From Vitreoscilla sp. (GTDB lineage: Bacteria > Pseudomonadota > Gammaproteobacteria > Burkholderiales > Burkholderiaceae), in contig JACMOG010000317.1 of assembly GCA_014378125.1 (NCBI GenBank), positions 1 to 12,003 on the forward strand: a stretch of 12,003 nt of DNA, written 5' to 3'. Numbering within the stretch: the first letter of the stretch is position 1; each line of letters opens with the position of its first letter. Positions 1 through 6,580 of this stretch are shown here, one piece after another. Both the position numbers and the translations under genes were made by a program. The notes beneath the pieces are model-generated. The model was given only the letters and a program-made list of their open reading frames with translations, was not told the origin of the DNA and searched no databases.

Positions 1-2
1 AC

Positions 3-1337
3 ACCCGGCAGGGGCGCGTCCTGCTGGGCTGCCGGCGCCGCACGCAGGGGCTGAGCATCGAGGTCTGGGATACCGGCATCGGCATCCCCGACAAGGACAA
101 GGCGATTATCTTCGACGAGTACCACCAGGTCGACAACGCTGCCCGTGAGCGCGGGCTTGGCCTCGGCCTGTCCATCGTGCAGCGCCTGGCCGGGTTGCTC
201 GGGCATGGGTTGGAGGTCCACTCCAGGCTGGGACGAGGTTCGGTCTTCGCCATCGCGGTGCCGTTTGGCCCGCCAGAGCATGTCGTCGCCTTGCCAGCCG
301 CTTCGCCCGCAGCCCGGCATCGCACCGGCGCGATCCTGGTGATCGAGGACGACCCTGACGTGCGGGACCTGCTGGTGCGTGTCCTGACGGATGAGGGGCA
401 CATCGCCATCGCCGCGGCAGATGGGGAGGCTGCGCTGGCGCTCGTTGCGCGCGGCGCCATCCGGCCCGAGATCATCCTGGCCGACTTCAACCTGCCCAAT
501 GGCATGAACGGGCTTCGCCTCGGTGACCTGCTACGCGAACGGCTGGGAGTGGCCGTGCCGGTCATCATCCTCACCGCCGACATTTCGACGGAAACCCTGC
601 GCGACATCGCCGCACGGAACTGCCTCAGGCTGCATAAGCCGGTACGCGCCGCGGATCTCGGTGGTCTGCTGCAGCGCCTTCTTGGCGAGGCGCAGGCGCA
701 GCCGCCCATCATGCCGCCGGCCGGCGTCACCACCATCCATGTGGTCGAGGATGATGTACAGGCGCGCGACGTTCTCCTGCGCGTGCTGGAACGCGAAGGT
801 CAGGTGGTCATCGGGCATGCGAGCGCCGAGGCGTTCCTGGAGGCCTATCACGCCGGCGGTGCGGCCTGCCTGCTGCTAGATGCGAAGCTGCCCGGCATGA
901 GCGGCTTCGAGCTGCTGACCCGGTTGCGCCAGGCGGGGGATACGTTGCCCGCGATCATGATCACCGGATCCAGCGACGTGGGGGCCGCGGTGCAGGCGAT
1001 AAAGGCTGGCGCCTCCGACTTCATCGAGAAGCCGGCAGGCGCCGCCACGCTTCGTGCGACGATCGACCGCGCGATGGCGCAGGCACGCGACCTCGGCAAG
1101 CTGGCCGCCTGGCACCGGGAGGCAGCCGACCACATGGCGAGCCTCACGCCCCGGCAGCGCGAAATCATGGACCGGGTGCTTGCCGGCGAGCCCAGCAAGA
1201 ACATCGCCGCGGATCTCGGCATCAGCCAGCGCACGGTGGAGACGCATCGTGCGGCCATCATGCATCGCACCGGTTCGAAGTCCCTGCCGGAACTGGCGCG
1301 CCTGGCGATGGCCGCGGCTACCGGGGCGCAGCCGTGA
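3..1337 (+). CDS. Hybrid sensor histidine kinase, C-terminal part, fused to two receiver domains and a LuxR/FixJ-type HTH (5' end outside window)
   Basis: The reading frame is open from the first bases of the window, so the sensor and dimerisation parts lie upstream. The visible 444 residues start inside a HATPase_c domain: the G1 box DTGIGIP is at about residues 23-29 and the G2 box GLGLGLSIV at about 51-59. A first receiver domain follows (about 111-225; acidic pair EDD, probable phospho-acceptor D161, conserved K212). A second receiver comes next (about 245-360; VEDD, acceptor D293, K343 in EKPA). The end is a LuxR/FixJ helix-turn-helix (about 381-440; LTPRQREIM, then SQRTVETHRAAIM). The protein should autophosphorylate, pass phosphate to its own receivers and bind DNA, joining sensor and transcription factor in one cytoplasmic chain. 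Its targets are not visible. The internal ATG at 177 is not the true start because it falls within the kinase domain. Confidence 0.93.
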   Translation, partial: TRQGRVLLGCRRRTQGLSIEVWDTGIGIPDKDKAIIFDEYHQVDNAARERGLGLGLSIVQRLAGLLGHGLEVHSRLGRGSVFAIAVPFGPPEHVVALPAASPAARHRTGAILVIEDDPDVRDLLVRVLTDEGHIAIAAADGEAALALVARGAIRPEIILADFNLPNGMNGLRLGDLLRERLGVAVPVIILTADISTETLRDIAARNCLRLHKPVRAADLGGLLQRLLGEAQAQPPIMPPAGVTTIHVVEDDVQARDVLLRVLEREGQVVIGHASAEAFLEAYHAGGAACLLLDAKLPGMSGFELLTRLRQAGDTLPAIMITGSSDVGAAVQAIKAGASDFIEKPAGAATLRATIDRAMAQARDLGKLAAWHREAADHMASLTPRQREIMDRVLAGEPSKNIAADLGISQRTVETHRAAIMHRTGSKSLPELARLAMAAATGAQP

Positions 1338-1499
1338 TCGGCCGTGCCAGAGACGCGGCTAGGTAATTTCCGAGGCTAGTTCGCATGCGCAGGGTGGTGC
1401 TTTCTGGGGCTGTCCGCACTCAGATCGCCTGCAGTTCCAGACACCTGCAGCTTGGTTCCGAGTATCTGCGCAGCCACCACAAGCAAGACGGAAATCACC

Positions 1500-2375
1500 A
1501 TGTCCTCATACACAATCCGAAGCACCACGGCGGCGGCACTCTTGCTTGCTTGGCCGGCGATGGCGCAGCAGGCGCCCGCTTCGGATCCGCATCATCCGGC
1601 CGATACCGCTGCTGCTTCCGGCGGAGCGGCGCAGGCATCTCCGTCGTCCGCAACTCCTGTTGCACCAAGTCCGGCGCCAGCCGGCGCCATGGGCATGATG
1701 GGTGGCCAAGGAGGAATGCCCATGATGATGGGCGGCCGCGAGGGCCAACCCAGCACGGGTCCAGGCATGGCCATGATGCGCCGACACGGCGGCTACGGCT
1801 CGCCGATGAACGTCATCATCAACGTCGGGCCGGGCATCCAGGTCGACGTCGAGGACGAGGACGGTCGTCGCGCCATGGGCCGCGGCGGCATGATGCGCGA
1901 GCGGACACCCGGAATGATGGGCGATGGCATGCCGATGCGAAACATGCCTGGTGGGCAGAGCGCAACCATGGGGCCCGGCGCGGCCGTGGCGGACCGGCTT
2001 CATGAAGTGCTCGCCGAACGCGTCGAGGGCGGCCTGGCCTTCCTGCGCGCTGAGTTGCAGGTTCAATCCGACCAGGAAGCGGCGTGGAATGCCTTCTCCG
2101 CCCGCATCCGCGAGGCAGCGACACGGTTCCGTGCGGCGCGCGAGCGCATTTCGATCACCGCGCCGGCTGACGGGCTCGACGGGAGGCTCGCGGCGCACGA
2201 GGTTCGGCTTACTGCTGAGCTCGAGCGCGTTCGTGCCTGCATCCAGGCAACCGCAGCGCTGCTTCCCGCGCTGAATGACGCGCAGCGCCGCACCGTCGAG
2301 GCGCTGTCCTGGCTCATCGTGCCGGGCGGCGGTCCTGGCCCGATGGCCGCCGGCATGAGCGCCCCGTCGCGTTGA
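1500..2375 (+). CDS. Secreted Met/Gly-rich protein with LTXXQ (Spy/CpxP-like) motifs
   Basis: 291 residues. I chose the ATG at 1500 because it opens a signal peptide (hydrophobic AAALLLAWPAMA, probable cleavage after A22, AMA-QQ). The upstream in-frame ATG at 1452 would put 16 polar residues before it. The ribosome site is weak (GACGGAAA). Residues 30-65 are Ala/Pro/Ser-rich. Residues 64-160 are rich in Met and Gly with several MM and MMM runs. Residues 165-275 are helical and carry two LTXXQ-like signatures (LQVQSDQ at 186-192 followed by AAW; LNDAQ at 258-262), as in periplasmic Spy/CpxP-type proteins. Family members act as periplasmic chaperones or envelope- and metal-stress sensors. Copper or silver binding by the Met-rich part is only an inference. 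It is the first gene after the hybrid regulator, 162 bases downstream, and may have its own promoter. Confidence 0.75.
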   Translation: MSSYTIRSTTAAALLLAWPAMAQQAPASDPHHPADTAAASGGAAQASPSSATPVAPSPAPAGAMGMMGGQGGMPMMMGGREGQPSTGPGMAMMRRHGGYGSPMNVIINVGPGIQVDVEDEDGRRAMGRGGMMRERTPGMMGDGMPMRNMPGGQSATMGPGAAVADRLHEVLAERVEGGLAFLRAELQVQSDQEAAWNAFSARIREAATRFRAARERISITAPADGLDGRLAAHEVRLTAELERVRACIQATAALLPALNDAQRRTVEALSWLIVPGGGPGPMAAGMSAPSR

Positions 2376-2586
2376 TGCGCTAAGCCCCAGCGGGCACGTA
2401 CCCGCCGACGTTGACACCTGGCGCTTCGTGCCGCGTCGCACGATGACCCCGCCCGCGACCCTATGTAGATTCCGATCCTTTCCGGCGGGCGGCCGCAGGC
2501 GTCCAATCCGATCCCGCACTGGCCGCAGGGTGCGAAGCGCCCGCCTCCCCCCAGCGATTGACGCCAACCCGAACAAGGATATCGCC

Positions 2587-3366
2587 ATGCTGCAAGTCAT
2601 CTCTGCCCTGAAGGGCTATGACATCCAAGCGAAGGACGGCCGACTGGGAACCGTCAGTGATGTCCTGTTCGACGATCAAAACTGGAAGGCCCGCTGGCTG
2701 ATCGTGGATACCGGTACGTGGCTCACGGGGCGCAAGGTGTTGATCCATCCTTCCGCGATCGGTGCGGTGAATTTCGAGCGGCGCGAACTCACCGTCGCGC
2801 TGACGAAGAAGCAGGTGGAGGAGAGCCCTGATATTCTTCAGGACCGCCCGGTCTCGCGGCAGATGCAGAACGACCTGTACGGGTATTACGGATGGGATCC
2901 GTATTGGGGCGGCGGCATGTATGGCCTGTACGGAGCGGGAATGTATGGCGGCGGGCTCGCGCCGGTCGCAGGGGGCCGCAGCGAAAGCGCCGCGCGGCAC
3001 GCGGAACATTGCGAAATAGACGAGCAAGGGGGCGACCCCAACCTGCGCAGTGCCGCCGAAGTGACGGGTTACCACATTCATGCCACCGACGGGGGCATCG
3101 GGCATGTCGAGGACATCATCATCGACAGCTCGGGCTGGGGTGTCCGTTATCTCGTGGTCAACACCTCGAATTGGTGGTTTGGGCAGCACGTCCTGATCGC
3201 CGCCAACGCCGTGCGGGAGGTCGACTGGGCGGGCCGCCAGGTTCACCTCGATGTCACCAGGGAGCAGGTCAAGACAAGTCCGCCATTGGACACCGCCTCC
3301 ATGATCAACGAGGACGGCGAGAAGCGGCTTCACACGCATTACGGGTGGCCCGGCTACGGGTGGTGA
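2587..3366 (+). CDS. Protein with two PRC-barrel domains
   Basis: 259 residues. The ATG at 2587 is preferred: AAGGA lies about 8 bases upstream and the PRC fold begins at once (LQVISALKGYDI). The frame stays open upstream to 2428, but that extension is Arg/Pro-rich and unlike the family. The first PRC-barrel covers about residues 4-82 (DGRLGTVSDVLFDD, then WKARWLIVDTG). A Tyr/Gly-rich linker covers about 97-125. The second PRC-barrel covers about 153-232 (DGGIGHVEDIIID, then WGVRYLVVNTSNWW). The two copies are clear homologues, so this is an internal duplication. PRC-barrels are small beta-barrels found in the photosynthetic reaction-centre H subunit and in RimM; stand-alone bacterial ones are mostly uncharacterised. 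No signal peptide or TM segment is seen. It heads a tight run with the next two genes (25-base gap, then a 4-base overlap). Confidence 0.88.
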   Translation: MLQVISALKGYDIQAKDGRLGTVSDVLFDDQNWKARWLIVDTGTWLTGRKVLIHPSAIGAVNFERRELTVALTKKQVEESPDILQDRPVSRQMQNDLYGYYGWDPYWGGGMYGLYGAGMYGGGLAPVAGGRSESAARHAEHCEIDEQGGDPNLRSAAEVTGYHIHATDGGIGHVEDIIIDSSGWGVRYLVVNTSNWWFGQHVLIAANAVREVDWAGRQVHLDVTREQVKTSPPLDTASMINEDGEKRLHTHYGWPGYGW

Positions 3367-3391
3367 AAAGCCGGAAGGCCGGAGAAGACCG

Positions 3392-3937
3392 ATGCCAGCC
3401 ACACCGCCCGACGTATTCGCGCTGAAGAACTCAGGCCTCGAAGAGTTCCTGTATGCCGATGTCGGGGTGGAACAGAACGGGTCGCCGCTGACGATCCTCT
3501 CAGTGCTGTCTCGGCTCGACAAGGATCCCTGGGCGCAGGCGGCAGGCTGGGCTGCACTGCCAACGGATGCCGCAATCGACGGGCTTTCACAAAGCATTGC
3601 GCAGATGCCCCTTGCACCGGCCGCGCTTGCTGGAAGCCACGACATCGCCGCACGACTGGTTCAGCTTCTGCCCGGCAAACCGAGGCCCGCCGGTCTGGCA
3701 CAGAAGGGCGGCGCGAGTCCGGCAACGACAGCGCCGAACCTTTCCCCGGTCACGGCGATCTGGCTGGGTCTCGCAGTCTGGATGGTGCTGAGCGCGCTGC
3801 TGTCGCCAAGGGCCACAACCGTCGCTGTGACACCGATCGAACAACTGATGTCCAGCTCAGGGCCAACATCCTCGGCTGCTGTGCCGTTCCCGCCCCGTGC
3901 GGCCGCCGTGCCACCAGCGGCGCCGCTCGTTCGGTGA
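3392..3937 (+). CDS. Conserved-looking unknown protein with one C-terminal TM segment
   Basis: 181 residues; GGAG at 3381-3384 is 7 bases before the ATG. I do not recognise a named family. Residues 1-95 form a compact Leu/Ala-rich helical region. It has a distinctive start (DVFALKNSGLEEFLYADVG) followed by LTILSVLSRLDKDPWAQAAGWAALP and AAIDGLSQSIAQMPLAP, the sort of pattern seen in a conserved soluble domain. A Pro/Ala/Gly linker leads to one predicted TM helix (about 119-138, SPVTAIWLGLAVWMVLSALL). A low-complexity Ser/Pro/Ala tail follows and has no charge pattern of note. Its stop overlaps the 5' side of tpiA at 3934-3937, so the two are probably translated from one mRNA. I infer a membrane-anchored accessory protein of unknown function. 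Confidence 0.8.
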   Translation: MPATPPDVFALKNSGLEEFLYADVGVEQNGSPLTILSVLSRLDKDPWAQAAGWAALPTDAAIDGLSQSIAQMPLAPAALAGSHDIAARLVQLLPGKPRPAGLAQKGGASPATTAPNLSPVTAIWLGLAVWMVLSALLSPRATTVAVTPIEQLMSSSGPTSSAAVPFPPRAAAVPPAAPLVR

Positions 3938-3939
3938 AC

Positions 3940-3946
3940 AAGGAGG
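3940..3946 (+). promoter_or_regulatory. Strong Shine-Dalgarno site that decides the tpiA start
   Basis: AAGGAGG begins just after the stop of the preceding gene and is 8 bases before the GTG at 3955. It favours that start over the GTG at 3934. Confidence 0.75.
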
Positions 3947-3954
3947 GGACGGAG

Positions 3955-4737
3955 GTGGAAACGCTGAACGCCGTGCGGCCGCTGATCGCCGGAAACTGGA
4001 AGATGCACGGGTTGGCGGCCCAGCTCGCCGAAATCAAAACCATCGCCGCATCCGTTCACGCCAGGCCGCCCGCGGCAGACGTGCTGATCTGCGTGCCGGC
4101 GACGTTACTGTTCCGGGCAGTGCAAGCCGCTGCGGGTCGGATCGCGGTCGGCGACGAGGATTGCCATGCTGAAACCTCTGGGCCGTTCACTCGCGACATC
4201 AGCGCCGGGATGCTGAAGGACGCGGGTGCGACGGCGGTGATCGTCGGCCACTCGGAGCGGCGGCGGCATCACGGGGAAAACGACGCGATGGTCGCAGCCA
4301 AGGCTGCGGCGGCTTGGCGGTCTGGACTGCCCACCATCGTCTGCGTCGGCGAATCAGATGTCCAGCGCCGGAATGGCGATGCGCTTGCCGTCGTCGGCGA
4401 TCAGGTTGCGAGCAGCCTGCCCGCGGATATCGCCCGATCCGGTACCACTGCGATCGCGTACGAACCGCTTTGGGCGATCGGGAGCGGACACGTACCCGTC
4501 GCCAATGAAATCGCCGAAATGCACCGCCACCTGCGAAGCTGCTTGATGACGCTCGCAGGTGCCGCGGGTGCGGGCATCCGTATCCTGTACGGTGGGTCGG
4601 TCACCGCGGAAAATGCCAGCGGGATCCTCGGTCTGGCCGAGGTGGACGGCGTGCTGGTCGGCGGTGCCAGCCCGCTGGCGGCGGACTTCGACGCCATCCT
4701 GCGTTGCGTGGCGGACCAGCATTTCGCCTCCGCTTAG
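3955..4737 (+). CDS. tpiA: Triosephosphate isomerase
   Basis: Interconverts dihydroxyacetone phosphate and glyceraldehyde 3-phosphate in the cytoplasm, linking glycolysis, gluconeogenesis and pentose or phosphoketolase routes. The GTG at 3955 is chosen because a near-perfect AAGGAGG (3940-3946) sits 8 bases upstream. The earlier GTG at 3934 overlaps the previous stop and would add seven non-conserved residues. The product is 260 residues, near the usual 250. Catalytic residues are present: K16 in AGNWKMHG, H99 in VGHSERR, E170 in YEPLWAIGSG. Phosphate-binding segments are LYGGSVTAENA and VDGVLVGGASP. Family consensus is NWKMN, and here the Asn is His; loop 6 reads GSGHVP where many enzymes have GTGK. 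These changes, with the accessory setting, suggest a second, divergent isozyme and not the housekeeping copy (inference). It lies in one run with the PRC and TM genes. Confidence 0.95.
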   Translation: METLNAVRPLIAGNWKMHGLAAQLAEIKTIAASVHARPPAADVLICVPATLLFRAVQAAAGRIAVGDEDCHAETSGPFTRDISAGMLKDAGATAVIVGHSERRRHHGENDAMVAAKAAAAWRSGLPTIVCVGESDVQRRNGDALAVVGDQVASSLPADIARSGTTAIAYEPLWAIGSGHVPVANEIAEMHRHLRSCLMTLAGAAGAGIRILYGGSVTAENASGILGLAEVDGVLVGGASPLAADFDAILRCVADQHFASA

Positions 4738-4824
4738 TTTCCGACCCTCTCCGCTCCAGCCATCCATTGCCCGACGGCCCAGCGTGAGATTCTGACCCAG
4801 ACGCCATTCGAAGGAGATGACCAC

Positions 4825-5223
4825 ATGTCTGATCAAGGCGCTGGTCCCCCCGACGCCTCAAGGTTCCGTCAGCGAGCTCTGTCCAGGTGGGACAACGAGG
4901 GGGGTGCCGGGCCAGACGGTCCAAAGATGGAGGCACCCGCCGTCGAGGATCGGATCACGATGCCGGCAATCAACAGCGCCGAACTGGGCGCGCTGCACAT
5001 CCGCGTCATCGCTTTGGAGAACCTGATGATCTCGCTGCTGGCGACTGCATCGGACCGGCAAATCGAACAAGCCCGCGAGATGGCGCGCTACATCTCTCCG
5101 CGATTGGGCTTCACCCATCATCCTCTGACGACGCATGCGGCCGACCACATGGTAGACTTGGTCGACCGAGCGTCTCGCTTCCGCCCCCCTCTCAGACCTG
5201 ACGTTCCACGATCAACTGCTTGA
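4825..5223 (+). CDS. Unknown 132-residue protein; 3' end probably altered by a rearrangement
   Basis: Strong ribosome site AAGGAG (4811-4816), 8 bases before the ATG. The N-terminal 50 residues are polar and probably disordered ([18 protein letters not shown]). Residues 51-120 look like a folded helical domain: [20 protein letters not shown], then [21 protein letters not shown] and [12 protein letters not shown]. It has no TM segment, no Cys and no catalytic motif I know. I regard it as a member of an uncharacterised conserved family, but cannot name it. It follows tpiA after 87 bases and probably belongs to the same unit. The last ~12 residues (about 121-132) are encoded by DNA that is also the 3' end of the sdhB fragment on the other strand, so the original C-terminus was probably lost and the present stop at 5221-5223 is borrowed. 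Confidence 0.72.
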   Translation: MSDQGAGPPDASRFRQRALSRWDNEGGAGPDGPKMEAPAVEDRITMPAINSAELGALHIRVIALENLMISLLATASDRQIEQAREMARYISPRLGFTHHPLTTHAADHMVDLVDRASRFRPPLRPDVPRSTA

Positions 5224-5329
5224 TCTTAGCAATCGAATTGGCTGGGTTCAGCCCCTTTGGGCAGGTGTCAGTACAGTTCATGATCGTGTGGCAGCGATAG
5301 AGTTTGAACGGGTCTTCCAACGCGTCCAG
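5192..5329 (-). pseudogene. sdhB: 3' fragment of succinate dehydrogenase iron-sulfur subunit gene
   Basis: On the minus strand about 45 codons end in TGA at 5192-5194 and read as the SdhB C-terminus: [16 protein letters not shown], then CPKGLNP, then a basic tail ending in VERQV. The three visible cysteines belong to the C-terminal cluster-binding motif of SdhB (the CxxxxxCxxxCP pattern with KGLNP). The N-terminal ~200 residues, including the [2Fe-2S] domain, are absent, and the upstream sequence is transposase. This piece cannot work as SdhB. It is fused in frame to the transposase frame, making a long open chimera. The family match is certain by eye; how it got here is inference. Confidence 0.92.
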
Positions 5330-6253
5330 CTGTCGCGCGTCGCGTAGCGGAACTCGGTGAAGCGGCGGGCTGGCTTGCCGCTCGCCAGGCTCTGGGCGGC
5401 GGCCGCCGCGAGCGGCTCGGCGATCATGCCGGCGAGGCGGCTGTTGCGCGCCAGGCCGAGCAGATAGTCGACGCGGTTGGCGTCGCACCACGTCATGATG
5501 GCGTCGCGCGAAGCCGCTGTCGGCGCGCAGGATGATACGCACGCCGGGCCAGCGGGCGCGGAGCTGCGCGACGATGCGGGCGAGTTCGTCGACCGTGCCA
5601 GCCGATGCGTCGATGTTGGCCGGGCGCAGCTTGGCGGCCAGCAAATGCCGGCCGCAGAACACATACAGCGGCAGGTAGCAGTAGCTGTCGTAATAGCCGT
5701 GGAAGAAGCGGCCTGCCTGATGCCCGTGCAGCGGATCGTCGGTGGCATCGAAATCCAGCACGATCTCCTCCGGCGCGGCCGGATGGGCGTCGAGGAAGAA
5801 CTCCACCAGCAGCCGTTCGATCGCCGCGCCATCGTGGCCGATGCGGTGGTAGCGGCCGGGCTGGCCGGCCGGCGCATGTTCCAGCCGGTTCAGCGTGGAC
5901 TTGCCCGCCAGTGGTGCGCAGTCACGCCGCCCCGCCGTCAGTTTGGCCGCGCACGCCGCCAGCACCGGGTCGTGCCGTAGCGTGTCGTGGTCCAGCAGGC
6001 CCTCGTAGCCCAGCGCAATGCCGAACACCCGCTGCATGGCCAAGCTCGACACCGAGTGCTCGACGAAATCCGCCGATCGCGCATCAAGGAAGCAGGCGGC
6101 GAAGCGCCGCACCAGATCGATCGCGCGATCGGTGCGCGAGAGAAGCAGCGCCCCAGCATCGGACGTCACCCGCCCGCCGTCGAACGCCGCCACCACGGCC
6201 CGCCCATCAGCAGGTACAAATCCAAACAGATCAGGGATACACTCTGTCGGCAT
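5326..6253 (-). pseudogene. IS1380-family transposase, frameshifted and truncated at its 3' end
   Basis: The ATG at 6253 (minus strand) has AGGAG 8 bases upstream. The protein begins [12 protein letters not shown], then [19 protein letters not shown], a characteristic IS1380 transposase start. Conserved parts follow: a first catalytic Asp region ([18 protein letters not shown]), then the [14 protein letters not shown] block, then ILRADSGF. At about 5505-5510 the frame is lost. The next frame on the same strand continues the family sequence ([20 protein letters not shown], later [14 protein letters not shown]). This fits loss of one GC unit from a GC repeat. After RDSW the homology stops where sdhB begins, so the C-terminal portion, probably including the last catalytic acidic residue, is missing. 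About 310 residues of a usual 430-460 are represented. It should be inactive unless helped in trans. Confidence 0.88.
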
Positions 6254-6282
6254 CGGGGCTTCTCCTGGGCCAGAGACAAGCG

Positions 6283-6298
6283 GTTGCTGCACAGCAAC
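6283..6298. repeat. Short inverted repeat upstream of the IS1380 transposase start
   Basis: GTTGCTGCACAGCAAC is a 6-base stem (GTTGCT/AGCAAC) around a 4-base loop, 30 bases before the transposase ATG. It could be a hairpin in the transposase leader or an operator-like palindrome within the element. The function is unproved. Confidence 0.45.
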
Positions 6299-6403
6299 TT
6301 TCTCAGAACCCGTGCCCCGATGCACCTCCTACTTGTGAGAAATGCGGGCTAGAAAGCTCGGCTTAGCCATCATCGCGGCTATGCTGAGACACGAGGAGAC
6401 CGC

Positions 6404-6580
6404 ATTCCGAGCGATACAGAACTCGCTCAGGACGTCCTGGTCGAGCTTCTGTGGAAAGCAAGTGTGCACAAGGAGCCTATTGCCGTCACGACCGCCCTGC
6501 GGCCGCGGGGCGCCAAGAAGCATCTTTGCGGTGCCTGGCACGTTGCAGCCTCTGAATCCGATCGGAGCGAAGCTCGATGA
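6404..6580 (+). pseudogene. Remnant of a BON-domain gene (5' part only; ATT in place of a start codon)
   Basis: The plus-strand frame from 6404 reads PSDTELAQDVLVELLWKASV, then HKEPIAV. This matches the start of OsmY-like BON-domain proteins (typically SD..LQQDV..EL.W.PSV....I.V). GAGGAG at 6393-6398 sits 5 bases before codon 6404, exactly where a start belongs, but that codon is ATT. From about 6485 the sequence no longer resembles BON (the expected DGVVTLSGHV block is absent in all three plus frames). The frame continues to a TGA at 6578-6580 that overlaps the next gene's ATG as ATGA. I read it as the front of a BON gene joined by deletion to unrelated DNA. Use of ATT as a rare start, giving a 58-residue peptide, is possible but less likely. 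Confidence 0.55.

Larger units (their letters stand above)
5326..6353 (-). mobile_element. IS1380-family insertion sequence remnant
   Basis: Contains the damaged transposase gene and its upstream terminal region. The outer end on the right is placed near 6353 because transposase leader sequence gives way there to the BON-gene remnant; the terminal segment reads CTTGTGAGAAATGCGGGC on the plus strand. The other end is missing, replaced by the sdhB fragment, so neither the matching inverted repeat nor a target duplication can be checked within the window. The right boundary is approximate. Confidence 0.7.

Noticed and set aside
1385..2005. 206-codon plus-strand frame overlapping the Met-rich gene
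   Set aside because: Arg/His-rich shadow of the gene in the adjacent phase, with no recognisable motif.
2388..2405. Short GCGGG/CCCGC inverted repeat after the LTXXQ gene
   Set aside because: The stem is only 5-6 bases and no T-run follows, so it is too weak for a terminator call.
2411..2416. Perfect TTGACA -35 box before the PRC gene
   Set aside because: No acceptable -10 hexamer lies 16-18 bases downstream, so it cannot be called a promoter from sequence alone.
2428..2586. Upstream extension of the PRC-barrel gene
   Set aside because: The 53 extra residues are Arg/Pro-rich and unlike the family, and the ATG at 2587 has its own good ribosome site.
1506..2600. 364-codon minus-strand frame rich in His and Arg
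   Set aside because: It is the antisense of the Met-rich gene (ATG repeats read as CAT = His), covers the intergenic gap, and has no family resemblance; the plus-strand gene has a signal peptide and LTXXQ motifs.
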